Shown here piece by piece: positions 34,047 through 42,647 of a DNA stretch of 64,000 nucleotides (within the stretch, counting starts at the first letter, position 1; the number at the start of each line of letters is the position of its first letter). The stretch spans positions 62,001-126,000 of the forward strand of contig NZ_BAEH01000105.1 of the NCBI RefSeq assembly GCF_000241305.1, given 5' to 3'. The notes beneath the pieces were generated by a model. It was not told the DNA's origin and did no database searches. It saw only the letters and a program-made list of their open reading frames with translations. Both the position numbers and the translations under genes were made by a program. The stretch is from Gordonia effusa NBRC 100432. GTDB taxonomy: Bacteria > Actinomycetota > Actinomycetes > Mycobacteriales > Mycobacteriaceae.

Positions 34047-35198
34047 CTAGCCGCCGCCCGCGCAACCCCAGCCGTCTGCCAACTCGTCATTGTGCTCACC
34101 GAGATCAGGTGCATGCCTGCGGATCACGAACTCATTCCCATCGATCACCGCCGGCAAACCAACCGCGGTGAACGCCCCGGCCGTCGGATGTTCGGTCTCA
34201 CAAAAGACGTTGCGACTCGTCAGTTGTTCGTCGATCAGCAGATGCTCTACCGTCTGATTAGCTGGCCCGACTGAGACTCTGTGTGTCGCAGCGAAACTGA
34301 GCCATTCGGCCAATGTGCGATCACCAATCAGTTCCGCCAGTTGACTACTCAGCCAGTCACTTTCGTAGCCGGCGTCAACCAAATCCGCGCGATCGACCGC
34401 CTTGCAGAAACGCAACCACATCGAGGGCTCGAGTGCGGCGAACGCAACCGTTCTACCCTCAGCCGTTTGGTACATCCGGTAACGAGGTCCGCTGACGCCA
34501 TCGGCGAGTATCGGCAGCGTACTGGTATCGCTCATACGAGACTTGTTGGCGGCGTACGTGATTGGGAGCATCGACCCCACCAGGAGCGCATCCGCGGCCG
34601 AGATATCGATGTCGATGCCTTCCCCGCTGCGCTCCCGTCGATACAGCGCCGCGCAGATCGCGGTCGCCGCCGCCGTCGCCGCCGACAACGCCGGTCCCCC
34701 GCCGCGGCCATCGACGGCCGCTCCCTCAGCCGCCCCGTCACCCGGGTAGGCACCGGCGACCGCCCCCATCAGCAGGCCGTGCGCGGGTATCGACGAGTAC
34801 GGCCCGGTTCTCCCGAACCCGGTCACGGTGCAGCGAATCAGTCGAGGATTCAACGCCGCCAAGCGCACGGCGTCGTAGCCGAACCGCGCCAACGTACCGA
34901 CCGCGTTGCCGTCGATGAGGATATCGGCGCCCGCGATCAAGTTCTCCCACCGCGCGACGTCGTCCCGGTTCCGCAAATCAGCAGTCACGCTGCGCTTGTT
35001 TCGGTTCAGCTGCAAATGTGCCGGGCTGTTTCCAGCGGTGATCTGGCCAAGCGCGAATCGCATCAGATCGCCCGATGGCGACTCCACTTTGACGACGTCG
35101 GCGCCCATGTCGGCCAACAGCAATCCGGTTGCGGCGCCGGTCAATAGCGAAGCGGATTCGACCACTCGCACGCCCTCGAGAAGTCCGGCGGTCGTCAT
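34047..35198 (-). CDS. CaiB/BaiF-family CoA-transferase-like protein
   Basis: A 383-residue family III CoA-transferase-like protein: LEGVRVVESASLLTGAATGLLLADMGADVVKVE (start and KVES block), NRNKRSVTADL, GFGRTGPYSSIP, and RRERSGEGIDIDIS. Aligned by eye on AMACR and formyl-CoA transferase, the catalytic Asp position (before the GxxxAAxGIxAAL helix) reads Pro/Ala here (GGGPALSAATAA), so it may lack the usual transferase chemistry. ATG at 35198 overlaps the kinase stop by 4 nt. It is the last gene of a four-gene coupled operon. Confidence 0.85.
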   Translation of the reverse strand: MTTAGLLEGVRVVESASLLTGAATGLLLADMGADVVKVESPSGDLMRFALGQITAGNSPAHLQLNRNKRSVTADLRNRDDVARWENLIAGADILIDGNAVGTLARFGYDAVRLAALNPRLIRCTVTGFGRTGPYSSIPAHGLLMGAVAGAYPGDGAAEGAAVDGRGGGPALSAATAAATAICAALYRRERSGEGIDIDISAADALLVGSMLPITYAANKSRMSDTSTLPILADGVSGPRYRMYQTAEGRTVAFAALEPSMWLRFCKAVDRADLVDAGYESDWLSSQLAELIGDRTLAEWLSFAATHRVSVGPANQTVEHLLIDEQLTSRNVFCETEHPTAGAFTAVGLPAVIDGNEFVIRRHAPDLGEHNDELADGWGCAGGG

Positions 35199-36250
35199 GC
35201 GCCGGCCAGCGTCAACCCATGCTGTGCACAGGTGTCGACCATCGCCGCGAACATCGATGCCGTCTGCTCATCCTCGCGCTGACGTGCCCGCTGCACTCGG
35301 GGTTCGATGGCAACGGCCAACCGAGCCATCGCGAAACCTTGGTAATAGGGCAACAAGTCGACTGACTTCCCGGCCGACTCGGCAAATCGCCGGGCGACGT
35401 ATGCCCGATCAGGCAGTATTCGGTGGTGCTCCGCGTTGCCGCCGCCCAGAGCGAAATTCGCGAGCAGTGGATTCTCCTCGGGCGAAACCCATCGTGCCGT
35501 GAGATACCCAATATCGATCATCGAATCTCCGACAGTCCCTGTCTCCCAATCGATTACGGCCGCCACCGATGGATCGCCAGTTCGATGGACCATGACGTTC
35601 ATCGAACTGTAGTCACCGTGGATAAGACCTAACGTCGAGCTTGACGGCATCGCCTGTTCTAAGTGGTCGAACAACTTATCCACGAGCGGCGCCTCGCGCG
35701 TCCTCGCCGACTCCATGAGTCGACGCCCCTTGGTGCATTGCCGTTCGAGGTAGGTGTCGGTATCAATGCCCGGAGGCGCGATGTCGGCACGCTCCCAATC
35801 GAAGTGCGAAATCGTCGCCAGCGTGTCGACAAGGGAATCGACGATCTGCCGTGCAGACTCGGGAGTCGCGTATTCCTCTGGTAGCTGACCATGCAATACA
35901 TGTCCGTCGACGTATTCGATGACGAGGATCGCGTTGCCGACCGGGCAGGACGAATCACTGACCAGCACCGCCTTGGCATGCGGTATCGCGCTTTCCGAGA
36001 TCGCGTTGAGTATCCGCCATTCGTGGTGCAGGTCGAATCTGCCGTCGCCGGTGAATTCACGACCAGTTGGCGCGACCCGCATTACCCACTGTTTCGCTGC
36101 GCGCTTCACCAGAAATACTTGATGGCTATTGCCCGCGGATTGATCGAGTTCGGCGATGGCGACCGGGCCGTCACCGGGCAACCGATCGGCCAACCATGAC
36201 GCCACCGCATCGCATCCATCGGCATCCAGGAAGCGTTGTCGTTTGAGCAT
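35195..36250 (-). CDS. APH-family small-molecule phosphotransferase
   Basis: A 351-residue kinase of the aminoglycoside-phosphotransferase superfamily. The catalytic loop LIHGDYSSMNVMV gives His211, Asp213 and Asn218, and the metal-binding AVIDWETGTVGD gives Asp234. An N-lobe with VFLVKRAAKQWVMRVAP holds the ATP lysine. In animals the APH domain of ACAD10/11 phosphorylates 4-hydroxyacyl-CoAs; bacterial homologues in acyl-CoA contexts may do the same. The ATG at 36250 overlaps the SDR stop (TAATG). Antibiotic resistance is not suggested by the operon context. Confidence 0.85.
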   Translation of the reverse strand: MLKRQRFLDADGCDAVASWLADRLPGDGPVAIAELDQSAGNSHQVFLVKRAAKQWVMRVAPTGREFTGDGRFDLHHEWRILNAISESAIPHAKAVLVSDSSCPVGNAILVIEYVDGHVLHGQLPEEYATPESARQIVDSLVDTLATISHFDWERADIAPPGIDTDTYLERQCTKGRRLMESARTREAPLVDKLFDHLEQAMPSSSTLGLIHGDYSSMNVMVHRTGDPSVAAVIDWETGTVGDSMIDIGYLTARWVSPEENPLLANFALGGGNAEHHRILPDRAYVARRFAESAGKSVDLLPYYQGFAMARLAVAIEPRVQRARQREDEQTASMFAAMVDTCAQHGLTLAGA

Positions 36251-37005
36251 TAGAAGTGATACCCGCCGTCCATACGAATTGTTTGCCCCGTCGTCCACGA
36301 CGACCCTTCGGAGACCAGGTGACTTATTAGGCCGGCAGCTTCTTCGGGAGTGCCGATCCGACCGAGAGCAGCCTGCAGCGCGTACCAGTCCACTGCCTGC
36401 TGATTGACCACGGCGCGCATCGACTCGGTTTCAACCAACCCGAGCTGGACAGTGTTGCAGGTAATGCCACGAGGCCCCAGCTCCCGCGCAGCGACCCGAA
36501 TGATCGCTTCCGCCGCAGCTTTACTGCCCGAATAGGCCGCACTGCCGTACATTCCCACCGCGGAATTCACTGACGACACGTTCACTACGCGCCCGTTGTC
36601 GGCCATCGATTTGCCGCACCACGCCACTAGTTGTGTCAGCGCATGGGTGTTCACCGCGAAAGTCTTCAAGTAGTCGTCGTATTTGCGATCAACCAATTTC
36701 GGCAAAGAGGTGAACACGCCGTGCGCAGCAGCATGTACCAGAACATCGACCTTTTGGTAGTCCCCGACGAATTCGTCGAGAAAACGACTCAGTTCATCGG
36801 AATCAGCTAGATCGACCTGGGCTGCTTCGACAGCGAGTCCCGCGCTCGTATATTCCTTGACCTGTGAAGCGGCTTCCCCACCGCTTCGGTTATAGGTCAG
36901 CACCACTCGGAACCCGTCGCCAGCAAGCTGTTTGACGATCTGCCGGCCAATTCCGCCCGACCCGCCGGTCACCAATGCCACTCGTTGCTTATCCATGGTC
37001 GGCAT
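36250..37005 (-). CDS. FabG-like short-chain dehydrogenase/reductase
   Basis: A 251-residue classical SDR. The cofactor loop TGGSGGIG is at residues 13-20, NVSSVNS gives catalytic Ser145, and YSGSK gives Tyr158/Lys162; the C-terminal GQTIRMDGGYHF closes the fold in the FabG style. The likely reaction is NAD(P)H reduction of a 3-ketoacyl group. ATG at 37005 overlaps the KAS III stop (TGATG), so it is translationally coupled to that gene and to the kinase after it. Confidence 0.88.
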   Translation of the reverse strand: MPTMDKQRVALVTGGSGGIGRQIVKQLAGDGFRVVLTYNRSGGEAASQVKEYTSAGLAVEAAQVDLADSDELSRFLDEFVGDYQKVDVLVHAAAHGVFTSLPKLVDRKYDDYLKTFAVNTHALTQLVAWCGKSMADNGRVVNVSSVNSAVGMYGSAAYSGSKAAAEAIIRVAARELGPRGITCNTVQLGLVETESMRAVVNQQAVDWYALQAALGRIGTPEEAAGLISHLVSEGSSWTTGQTIRMDGGYHF

Positions 37006-37997
37006 CAGTACCAACGTAGGACGATTACGGCGCCGTTGACGCCTGCGCCGGCGGTGGCCATGACCACGATGTCGCCACGTTTGAGTGGACGCTCCCGGTC
37101 ACTGAGAACCGCAGTGATCGGTAGCGACGCGCACGCCGTATTTGCCACAACTCTCCCCGTAGTCGGTACTTGCGAGCTATCGAGTCCGAGCAACGCGGTG
37201 AATGCTTCCACCATCCGGACGTTTCCTTGATGAATCATCAGTCGATCGACGTCGGCAAGCGTCAACCCCGCCTCGCCAAGTGCTTCATAGATCATCTTGG
37301 GGAGTTCGTTGACAAACATTTCAACGAGTTGCCGACCGTTCATGTTGAACTTCCGGCCGTTGGTAGGCGATACGACGTCAGATACGTGAACCGCCTCACG
37401 GTGCACGCTATCGGTCAGCATGCGCATCCCGAGAATTCCGTAACCCTCCGGCACAGGGCCGAGCATGAACGCGCCCGCGCCATCGCCAAATAGGGCTGCC
37501 GTCTTCCGATCGGCGGGGTCGAAGTAGACCTCGCTTCGGTTGGTGCCCACCACTATTGAGGTGTCGGCAATACCTGCCCGATAGAAGCCCAGCGCGGTAA
37601 TCATTCCCTGCGCTACGCCGGCGCATGCGCCATCTATGCTCAACGTCGGAATTTGGGGAAGCTCGGACAGGCCGTGAATGTCGAACGCGGGGGCCGGCAC
37701 CACTCGGTCAGGAGTAGACGTGGCGGCAATCAGCATTGCCGGGTCTGCGTCGACACCGTTACGCGCCTTGGCATCGTCGATGGCCTTGCGCAATGCGACT
37801 GACGCCATGCCAGCGGCGGTCTCATTTTCACCAGCGCGACGTCGTTCTTCCACACCCGTCTTCTCGACTATCCATTCCGGCGTGACTCCGGCAGCAGCGG
37901 CGACCACATCGTTACTCACCACGCCTTCGGGCAGGTGCATGCCCATACCGATAATTCCGTACGCCGGACCCTCACCAACATTTGCACTATGTAACAT
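37005..37997 (-). CDS. 3-oxoacyl-ACP synthase III (FabH-like)
   Basis: A 330-residue thiolase-fold condensing enzyme with the intact KAS III triad: Cys125 in DGACAGVAQG, His256 in MIHQGN and Asn286 in VANTACAS. GIIGMGMHLPEGVVSN and EKTGVEERR at the N-terminus and GDGAGAFMLG in the middle are typical. It would condense an acyl-CoA or acyl-ACP starter with malonyl-ACP; some such enzymes make esters instead. Start ATG at 37997 with GAGGCG upstream. It heads a four-gene overlapping operon and is unlikely to be the housekeeping FabH because no fab genes adjoin. Confidence 0.88.
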   Translation of the reverse strand: MLHSANVGEGPAYGIIGMGMHLPEGVVSNDVVAAAAGVTPEWIVEKTGVEERRRAGENETAAGMASVALRKAIDDAKARNGVDADPAMLIAATSTPDRVVPAPAFDIHGLSELPQIPTLSIDGACAGVAQGMITALGFYRAGIADTSIVVGTNRSEVYFDPADRKTAALFGDGAGAFMLGPVPEGYGILGMRMLTDSVHREAVHVSDVVSPTNGRKFNMNGRQLVEMFVNELPKMIYEALGEAGLTLADVDRLMIHQGNVRMVEAFTALLGLDSSQVPTTGRVVANTACASLPITAVLSDRERPLKRGDIVVMATAGAGVNGAVIVLRWY

Positions 37998-38021
37998 GCG
38001 TCGCCTCGCTCTCCTCGTCAA

Positions 38022-38655
38022 TGCACTAATTTTCCGGTGTGTGCGCGATTAATTTCGTATGGGGTACTTCGACCGGCGAACGAAGATCGTTACAACCAGG
38101 AATCGAGATTGGCGCAGCAGAGAGTTGCGAGTAGGTCTGTCAAATGACGTTGACCTAGGCAAGGTAATTGCAGGTCGCAGCGGGTTTTGTGTCGAGTCAG
38201 CAGGACCGCCTCACGCGAGCCCTATCGTTACTCACCCACGTAGATTCGGAACTATTCATTCAATGGGGCTACATCAGCGAGCAGGGGAATTGCCCACCCT
38301 TGGATGGAATACATCTCGCCCACGAATGAGAATAGAAGCGTGCGATAATAACACTGCGTTGCCAAAGTGGGGACTCGAGTCATTTGCGTGACCGACATAT
38401 TAAATTTCGTCGTGATTGTTACTCGAACACGTAACTCGACGCTTAGTAGCACACTATGTTGCCCCGCTATTGCAAAGCAACTTCACGCGACACCTTGTCG
38501 AATTCACTCGGGCTCCGGTCGCCTCGCCGCGCAACGCCTTTTCCATATCTCCCGCAGCGGCCGCCATGACTGTCGGACTGGGCGCTGCCCTAGATGCTTG
38601 GCTCGGCGGATACCGGGCTCGGAACATCGGCCCAGGAACTCCTGTTGCAACGTTC
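38022..38655. other. Long intergenic region, relatively A/T-rich
   Basis: About 630 nt between the KAS III operon and the nitroreductase. No gene is supported in the first 400 nt, which are less G/C rich than the flanks. From 38416 an open frame runs into the nitroreductase and could be an N-terminal extension. I see no clear promoter, hairpin or repeat. Confidence 0.5.
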
Positions 38656-39201
38656 ATGGACATTGAGGCCGGGCCGGAAACGCTGCATCCACTCATCGCA
38701 TCCCGATTCAGCCCGTACCGCTTCGATGCCGCCCACACCCTCGACGACGCCGCGTTGACATCGCTGCTCGACGCCGCGCGGTCAGCGCCGTCGGCCGGAA
38801 ACTCGCAGCCGTGGGGTTTTCTGCCAGCTCGGCGCGGGGACGCCCGGCATGCGCGCATCGTCGAGCATCTGGCGCCCAGTTCTCGCTCCTGGGCACTCGA
38901 CGCGAGCGCGCTGATCGTGACCGCTGCCCATCTTTGGGTCGATGAGGCAATCGCCTATTCCGAATTCGCTGACTACGACCTCGGGCAGGCCGCCGCGTAT
39001 CTCACGATCCAAGCCCAGGCTGTAGGGCTTTCATGCCATCAGTTCCGCGGCTTCGATCTGGATGGACTGACCGTAGAACTGGCGCCGGCGTATGGCTGGT
39101 CGATCCGCTCGATCATCGCGGTCGGGGTAGCCGCCGACGTTGGAGCATCCACTCGAACACGTCGCACTGTTGCCGAGGTGACGTCGGAGGCGTGGGGGTG
39201 A
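38656..39201 (+). CDS. Nitroreductase-family protein
   Basis: A 181-residue FMN-dependent nitroreductase-like protein. LHPLIASRFSPYRFD at the N-terminus, LLDAARSAPSAGNSQPWGF (about residues 38-56) and YDLGQAAAYLTIQAQAVGLSCHQFRGF near 115-140 are family blocks. The start is uncertain: ATG 38656 places the family block at the usual distance, but the frame stays open to 38416 and an ATG at 38566 is possible; no clean Shine-Dalgarno decides. It is divergent from the KAS III operon. Substrate unknown. Confidence 0.8.
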   Translation: MDIEAGPETLHPLIASRFSPYRFDAAHTLDDAALTSLLDAARSAPSAGNSQPWGFLPARRGDARHARIVEHLAPSSRSWALDASALIVTAAHLWVDEAIAYSEFADYDLGQAAAYLTIQAQAVGLSCHQFRGFDLDGLTVELAPAYGWSIRSIIAVGVAADVGASTRTRRTVAEVTSEAWG

Positions 39202-39332
39202 GCGCCATGAGTTATGACCCGCCAGTAGTCCACCGCGCGAAATTCTTTGGACAGTTGTAAAGTTGTTGCCCCGGGACTCCGGACCTCCGCCGCTCGGGCC
39301 CGCCTTCCCGAGCGCTTACGGCGTCCCGGACT

Positions 39333-39373
39333 TGCAGCGCCCCACCGAGGGACGTACTCGATGGGGCGCTGCA
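39333..39373. terminator. Strong stem-loop between convergent genes
   Basis: TGCAGCGCCCCA and TGGGGCGCTGCA form a perfect 12-bp stem with a 17-nt loop, between the nitroreductase (ends 39201) and the small membrane protein (ends 39415). It probably terminates both directions. Confidence 0.7.
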
Positions 39374-39414
39374 TCACACATCGAGCGACCCGAGAGATGA
39401 ACTCTTACGCGCTG

Positions 39415-39726
39415 CTACTTTCGGAGAGTCTGGGTTCGGGTTTGGTTGTTCGGGTGCACACGCACCAAGTACCCGCATAGCGAAATGACGCTGACGACGG
39501 ATGCGATCAACAGCCATAGGTTGCCAAAGACGAAGCCACCAATCAGCCCGGCAAGACACGCCAGGGCAACGATCGTTCGCGGCAACAGCTTTGTTGGAAC
39601 CCAACCTAAGATCGCGCCGAGCGCCAGCCCGATCGCCAAGCCGATTCGCGTATTACCAATGACTTCCGCGGTTACCAGGCCAGTCGCCAATCCGAGCACG
39701 ACACTCGCAGCCATTCGATCGGTCAT
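39415..39726 (-). CDS. Small three-helix membrane protein
   Basis: A 103-residue hypothetical membrane protein: hydrophobic segments around MAASVVLGLATGLVTAEVIG, GLAIGLALGAILGWVP, TIVALACLAGLIGGFVFGNLW and LLIASVVSVISLCGYLV, with a short basic tail. Gly-rich helices suggest packing within the membrane. ATG at 39726 has GGGGAGG upstream at good spacing, whereas the frame opening at 39879 has none. No family is recognised and no partner is evident. Confidence 0.72.
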   Translation of the reverse strand: MTDRMAASVVLGLATGLVTAEVIGNTRIGLAIGLALGAILGWVPTKLLPRTIVALACLAGLIGGFVFGNLWLLIASVVSVISLCGYLVRVHPNNQTRTQTLRK

Positions 39727-39901
39727 CGGATCCTCCCCTTCTGAAGCATTCAACGCGACATTGAGATCATGAACTGTATCTGATTCATGATGCATCGGCG
39801 CTGCCTGCCGAGCAGGATGAACCGTTCCGGCGGCAACGCGGAGGCGTGGCCACCCCGGTATCGTCCAGTAGGTTCTCACCGAACGGCGTAAGCGAGAACA
39901 G

Positions 39902-40864
39902 TTAGATATCGACCCCGGCGGCGTTCACTGAAATCTTCCAAAGCCGTTCAGCAGCAACAGGATTCACTGCATACGGCTTCACTCCGCCGTCATCCATCGA
40001 CCCGTCCGACGATGCAACCCGCGCGACGTCGCAATCTTCGAGGTAGAGGCCTCCCCTATTGTCTAGAAGCGGCGAAGTGGCAGCCCAGAGGCCGGTGGCC
40101 GCGCCTTGACTAGGTGTCTTGAAATCCGAGCCGATTACTTTTCCGGTCGAATCGACCCATCCGAGCCCGACTTGTTCGTCGAGGGGAATCTCACGCTGCA
40201 GTCCAGTCGCAATCTTGCCCGGATGCAACGCGAACGCTCGAACACCGTCAGTGGATCCGAGCCGGTCCAGCTGAACCGCGAAGAGCACATTCGCCGTCTT
40301 GGACTGGCCATACGCCGCCCATTTGTCATAGCCGGCATGGAAATGCAGGTCATCCCAACGAATGTCGGACGAATGATGCCCGGCCGACGAGTACACCACA
40401 ACGCGAGCTCCACGGACTGCTAGCAGTGGGTACAAGCGGACGATCAGCGCGAAATGACCCAGGTGATTGACGGTGAGTTGGTAATCCCACCCAGTTCTGG
40501 CGCGGCGTTGGACCGTCGCCATCACTCCAGCGGCGGCGACAAACAGGTCGATACTTTCCACTTTCGCCGAGATCGCCTCGGCGGTGCGAGTGACGCTCGC
40601 TAGGTCGGCGAGATCAAGACCGTCGATGACGTGCACACCAGGTATGCCGGTCAATGTCTCGCGAGCCGCCTCGGCCCGACGGGCCGGCACGAAGACCCGA
40701 GCTCCCGCTAGAGCGAGCGCCTTCGTCGTTTCCAGGCCTAGGCCCGAATATCCGCCGGTGACAACTGCAGTCTTTCCGGTCAGGTCGATACCGGACATGA
40801 CGTCGGCGGCAGTCGAGGCATAGTTGAAGCCGGAGCCGATCGGACGCTGTTCAGTCAGGGTCAT
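39902..40864 (-). CDS. Short-chain dehydrogenase (retinol dehydrogenase-like), MerR-controlled
   Basis: A 320-residue SDR. TGGYSGLGLETTKALALAGA (cofactor loop about residues 36-43), LFVAAAGVMA, VNHLGHFALI, VVVYSSAGHH with the catalytic Ser and YGQSKTAN with Tyr/Lys are all present. Length and motifs resemble retinol dehydrogenase and light-independent relatives of the protochlorophyllide reductase group. ATG at 40864 coincides with the predicted transcription start of a MerR-type promoter, so the mRNA is probably leaderless. It is divergent from the MerR gene that likely regulates it. Confidence 0.9.
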   Translation of the reverse strand: MTLTEQRPIGSGFNYASTAADVMSGIDLTGKTAVVTGGYSGLGLETTKALALAGARVFVPARRAEAARETLTGIPGVHVIDGLDLADLASVTRTAEAISAKVESIDLFVAAAGVMATVQRRARTGWDYQLTVNHLGHFALIVRLYPLLAVRGARVVVYSSAGHHSSDIRWDDLHFHAGYDKWAAYGQSKTANVLFAVQLDRLGSTDGVRAFALHPGKIATGLQREIPLDEQVGLGWVDSTGKVIGSDFKTPSQGAATGLWAATSPLLDNRGGLYLEDCDVARVASSDGSMDDGGVKPYAVNPVAAERLWKISVNAAGVDI

Positions 40865-40870
40865 GGCTCT

Positions 40871-40901
40871 ACGCTAAAAGCTAGAGTTCCCTCTAGGTCA
40901 A
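40871..40901 (-). promoter_or_regulatory. MerR-type promoter with 19-bp spacer and palindromic operator
   Basis: On the minus strand, -35 TTGACC (40901-40896) and -10 TAGCGT (40876-40871) are separated by exactly 19 bp. The spacer contains CTAGAG-N4-CTCTAG, a perfect 6-bp-arm palindrome. This is the classic MerR-activated geometry, close to the NmlR/AdhR operator style. The predicted start is about 7 nt downstream, on the SDR's ATG. Confidence 0.85.
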
Positions 40902-40914
40902 GTGAGCGTTTTAG

Positions 40915-41355
40915 GTGAATGACAGCAACGAACCGTCGTTGACGATTGGCCAGGTCGCACAGCTGGTGGAGATGAGTGTCCACGCTCTCCGCTTCTACGA
41001 GCATGAGCAGCTGTTCGTCGGAGACGTCGTGCGAACTAGCGGCGGTCAACGTCGCTATAGCCCGGTCGACGTCAACTGGTTAAGGATTTGTATCCGGTTG
41101 CGCGAATCGGGCATGCCGCTTGCCGAGCTCAAAAAGTTCGCGGCCCTCGTCCGCGAGGGACCTGGCAACGAGGACGCACGCCTGCAGTTACTCGACGCGC
41201 AACGCGAACGCGTCGATGCTCAGATCCACGCGCTGGAGCATGCGCGGGAAATCATCGCGTGGAAGTCGGAGGTCTACGCGGAACACCTGCGCGACGGTAG
41301 CGTCGCGGGACTGTGGGACCCGACGCAAGTTCAGCAGGATGAGGCCGAGACTTGA
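40915..41355 (+). CDS. MerR-family regulator (NmlR/AdhR-like)
   Basis: A 146-residue MerR-family activator. The winged helix is at about residues 9-75 (LTIGQVAQLVEMSVHALRFYEHEQL, RRYSPVDVNWLRICIRLRESGMPL in part), followed by a coiled dimerisation helix and a short C-terminus. No effector cysteines are visible, so a thiol sensor as in NmlR is not supported directly. GTG at 40915. It is 50 nt from the divergent SDR, with its probable operator between them. It likely turns on the SDR in response to an aldehyde or other reactive compound, which is inference. Confidence 0.88.
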   Translation: MNDSNEPSLTIGQVAQLVEMSVHALRFYEHEQLFVGDVVRTSGGQRRYSPVDVNWLRICIRLRESGMPLAELKKFAALVREGPGNEDARLQLLDAQRERVDAQIHALEHAREIIAWKSEVYAEHLRDGSVAGLWDPTQVQQDEAET

Positions 41356-41434
41356 TGCGGCGCAAGGCAATCCATTCGAGTAGGGCGACTTGTCCGCCAA
41401 CTGTCGGTCCGCCCTAAGTCGGGCACGTGACGAT

Positions 41435-41974
41435 CTAAGTTCCACCGATAACCACGTGGACCTGAGTCTTTCCCGCGTCGGCGACCAGAACGATCGCCTC
41501 TGAGCCATAACCGACGTCGGTGCTGTCAGGGTTGTCGGCGTCATTAGTGCTGTACTTGGCTCGTGTCGCCGCGGTGCACGTCACCCATTGCTTCTGTCGG
41601 GCCGCGGCAAGGAGGCCAGCGGTGCAAGCGATTGGGCGGAACACGCCGAATTCGTGTCCATAGACGTCGCCGACATATGTGTCCGCGAGTTCCCTTGGGT
41701 TGTCGAAGACTTCGCCAGGCGCCTCGAACTTCAGTTGATACCCGGTATGCCCCGAGAAGCCCGGCGGGAACGCAACCCCGGCGATGAACACGTAATCGTC
41801 CGGGAGCTTCAGGTCTTCGCCACCCAACGCATTGCGGGCTTCCGTTGCGTCGACATCCTTGGGGCTTACATCTGGCTCCATCAAGTCGCCGCAGCCGGAT
41901 AACGCACCAGCCAGCGCGATGGGAACGACGACCACCGAAGCGATGCGCTTAATCGATCGCATCCGCTTGACCAT
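41435..41974 (-). CDS. Putative lipoprotein
   Basis: A 179-residue exported protein with a lipobox. The N-terminus MVKRMRSIKRIASVVVVPIA leads into LAGALSGCGD, giving lipidated Cys28 in LSGC. The mature part has two further cysteines (IACTAG and VTCTAA), perhaps a disulfide, and no recognised domain. Several in-frame starts exist upstream to 42019; the ATG at 41974 gives the most typical signal sequence. It is isolated between the MerR gene and a hypothetical gene. Confidence 0.75.
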   Translation of the reverse strand: MVKRMRSIKRIASVVVVPIALAGALSGCGDLMEPDVSPKDVDATEARNALGGEDLKLPDDYVFIAGVAFPPGFSGHTGYQLKFEAPGEVFDNPRELADTYVGDVYGHEFGVFRPIACTAGLLAAARQKQWVTCTAATRAKYSTNDADNPDSTDVGYGSEAIVLVADAGKTQVHVVIGGT

Positions 41975-42248
41975 TTCACGACAGTACCGCCTGGATTCGG
42001 CCGCGATCGCTTCTTGCACTCGCGGACGTCAGGATGGCAGACGAGGAAGGGCGCCAGTCAACATGCGTTATCTGTGGCGGTTGTCGTGGGGTGGGGTTAT
42101 GCTCGCGGTGTCGGGTCGTAGGGGATTCAATTTTCAGGTTGGGATCACACGTTTCTACTGATCACAGCTCATCGTTAGCGTCACTAATGATGCCCTGGGA
42201 ACGAGGCTCTTCGTCCGACATCCATTACTGGACGACTAAGGGGTGCTG

Positions 42249-42647
42249 ATGTATATCGAGGGTTCAACTGAAGTGGTGTCATGGGGTGGCTCGACAGAAG
42301 AACGTCGCAAGGGGCGCACACCAGTAGCCGAGTCGAAAGTGACAATCGTGGTCCCCGACGCAGCGACTATGGAAAAGTGTCTAACTGCGTTAGAAGAGTC
42401 CGACCGCCGCCTGGCGACAATGGGGCCCGGCACTGGCGGCTACGATTGGCAGATCGTTTTCCGCGAAGACATGGCAGATGGGTCGGGCAAAGTGCATTTC
42501 GGTGTGGTCTGGTACGACACAGACTTCTACCGTGCAAAACGGGAAATTTTCTCCGCATCTGACCACACCAGCATGTTCGGCCGACTCGGTTTCACTGCCG
42601 ACGATGTGTCGGTAGAGCACTGGGTCAAGGACGCCGCAGCTGCATGA
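42249..42647 (+). CDS. Hypothetical protein coupled to an MFS transporter
   Basis: A 132-residue cytosolic protein of unknown family. It is mixed alpha/beta with TIVVPDAATMEKCLTALEES and WQIVFREDMADGSGKVHFGVVWYD. ATG at 42249 is favoured because AAGGGG lies 6 nt upstream; a GTG two codons earlier (42243) is an alternative. Its stop overlaps the start of the MFS gene (ATGA), so the two are co-translated, suggesting a shared role, but none can be named. Confidence 0.65.
   Translation: MYIEGSTEVVSWGGSTEERRKGRTPVAESKVTIVVPDAATMEKCLTALEESDRRLATMGPGTGGYDWQIVFREDMADGSGKVHFGVVWYDTDFYRAKREIFSASDHTSMFGRLGFTADDVSVEHWVKDAAAA

Noticed and set aside
35195-36250. Aminoglycoside resistance gene
   Set aside because: The APH fold is shared by many metabolic kinases, and the coupled acyl-metabolism operon points elsewhere.
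37005-37997. Housekeeping FabH of the FAS pathway
   Set aside because: No fab or acp genes adjoin, and it is coupled to a kinase and a CaiB-like gene.
40915-41355. Metal-sensing MerR (MerR/CueR type)
   Set aside because: No conserved metal-binding cysteines are present in the C-terminal part.
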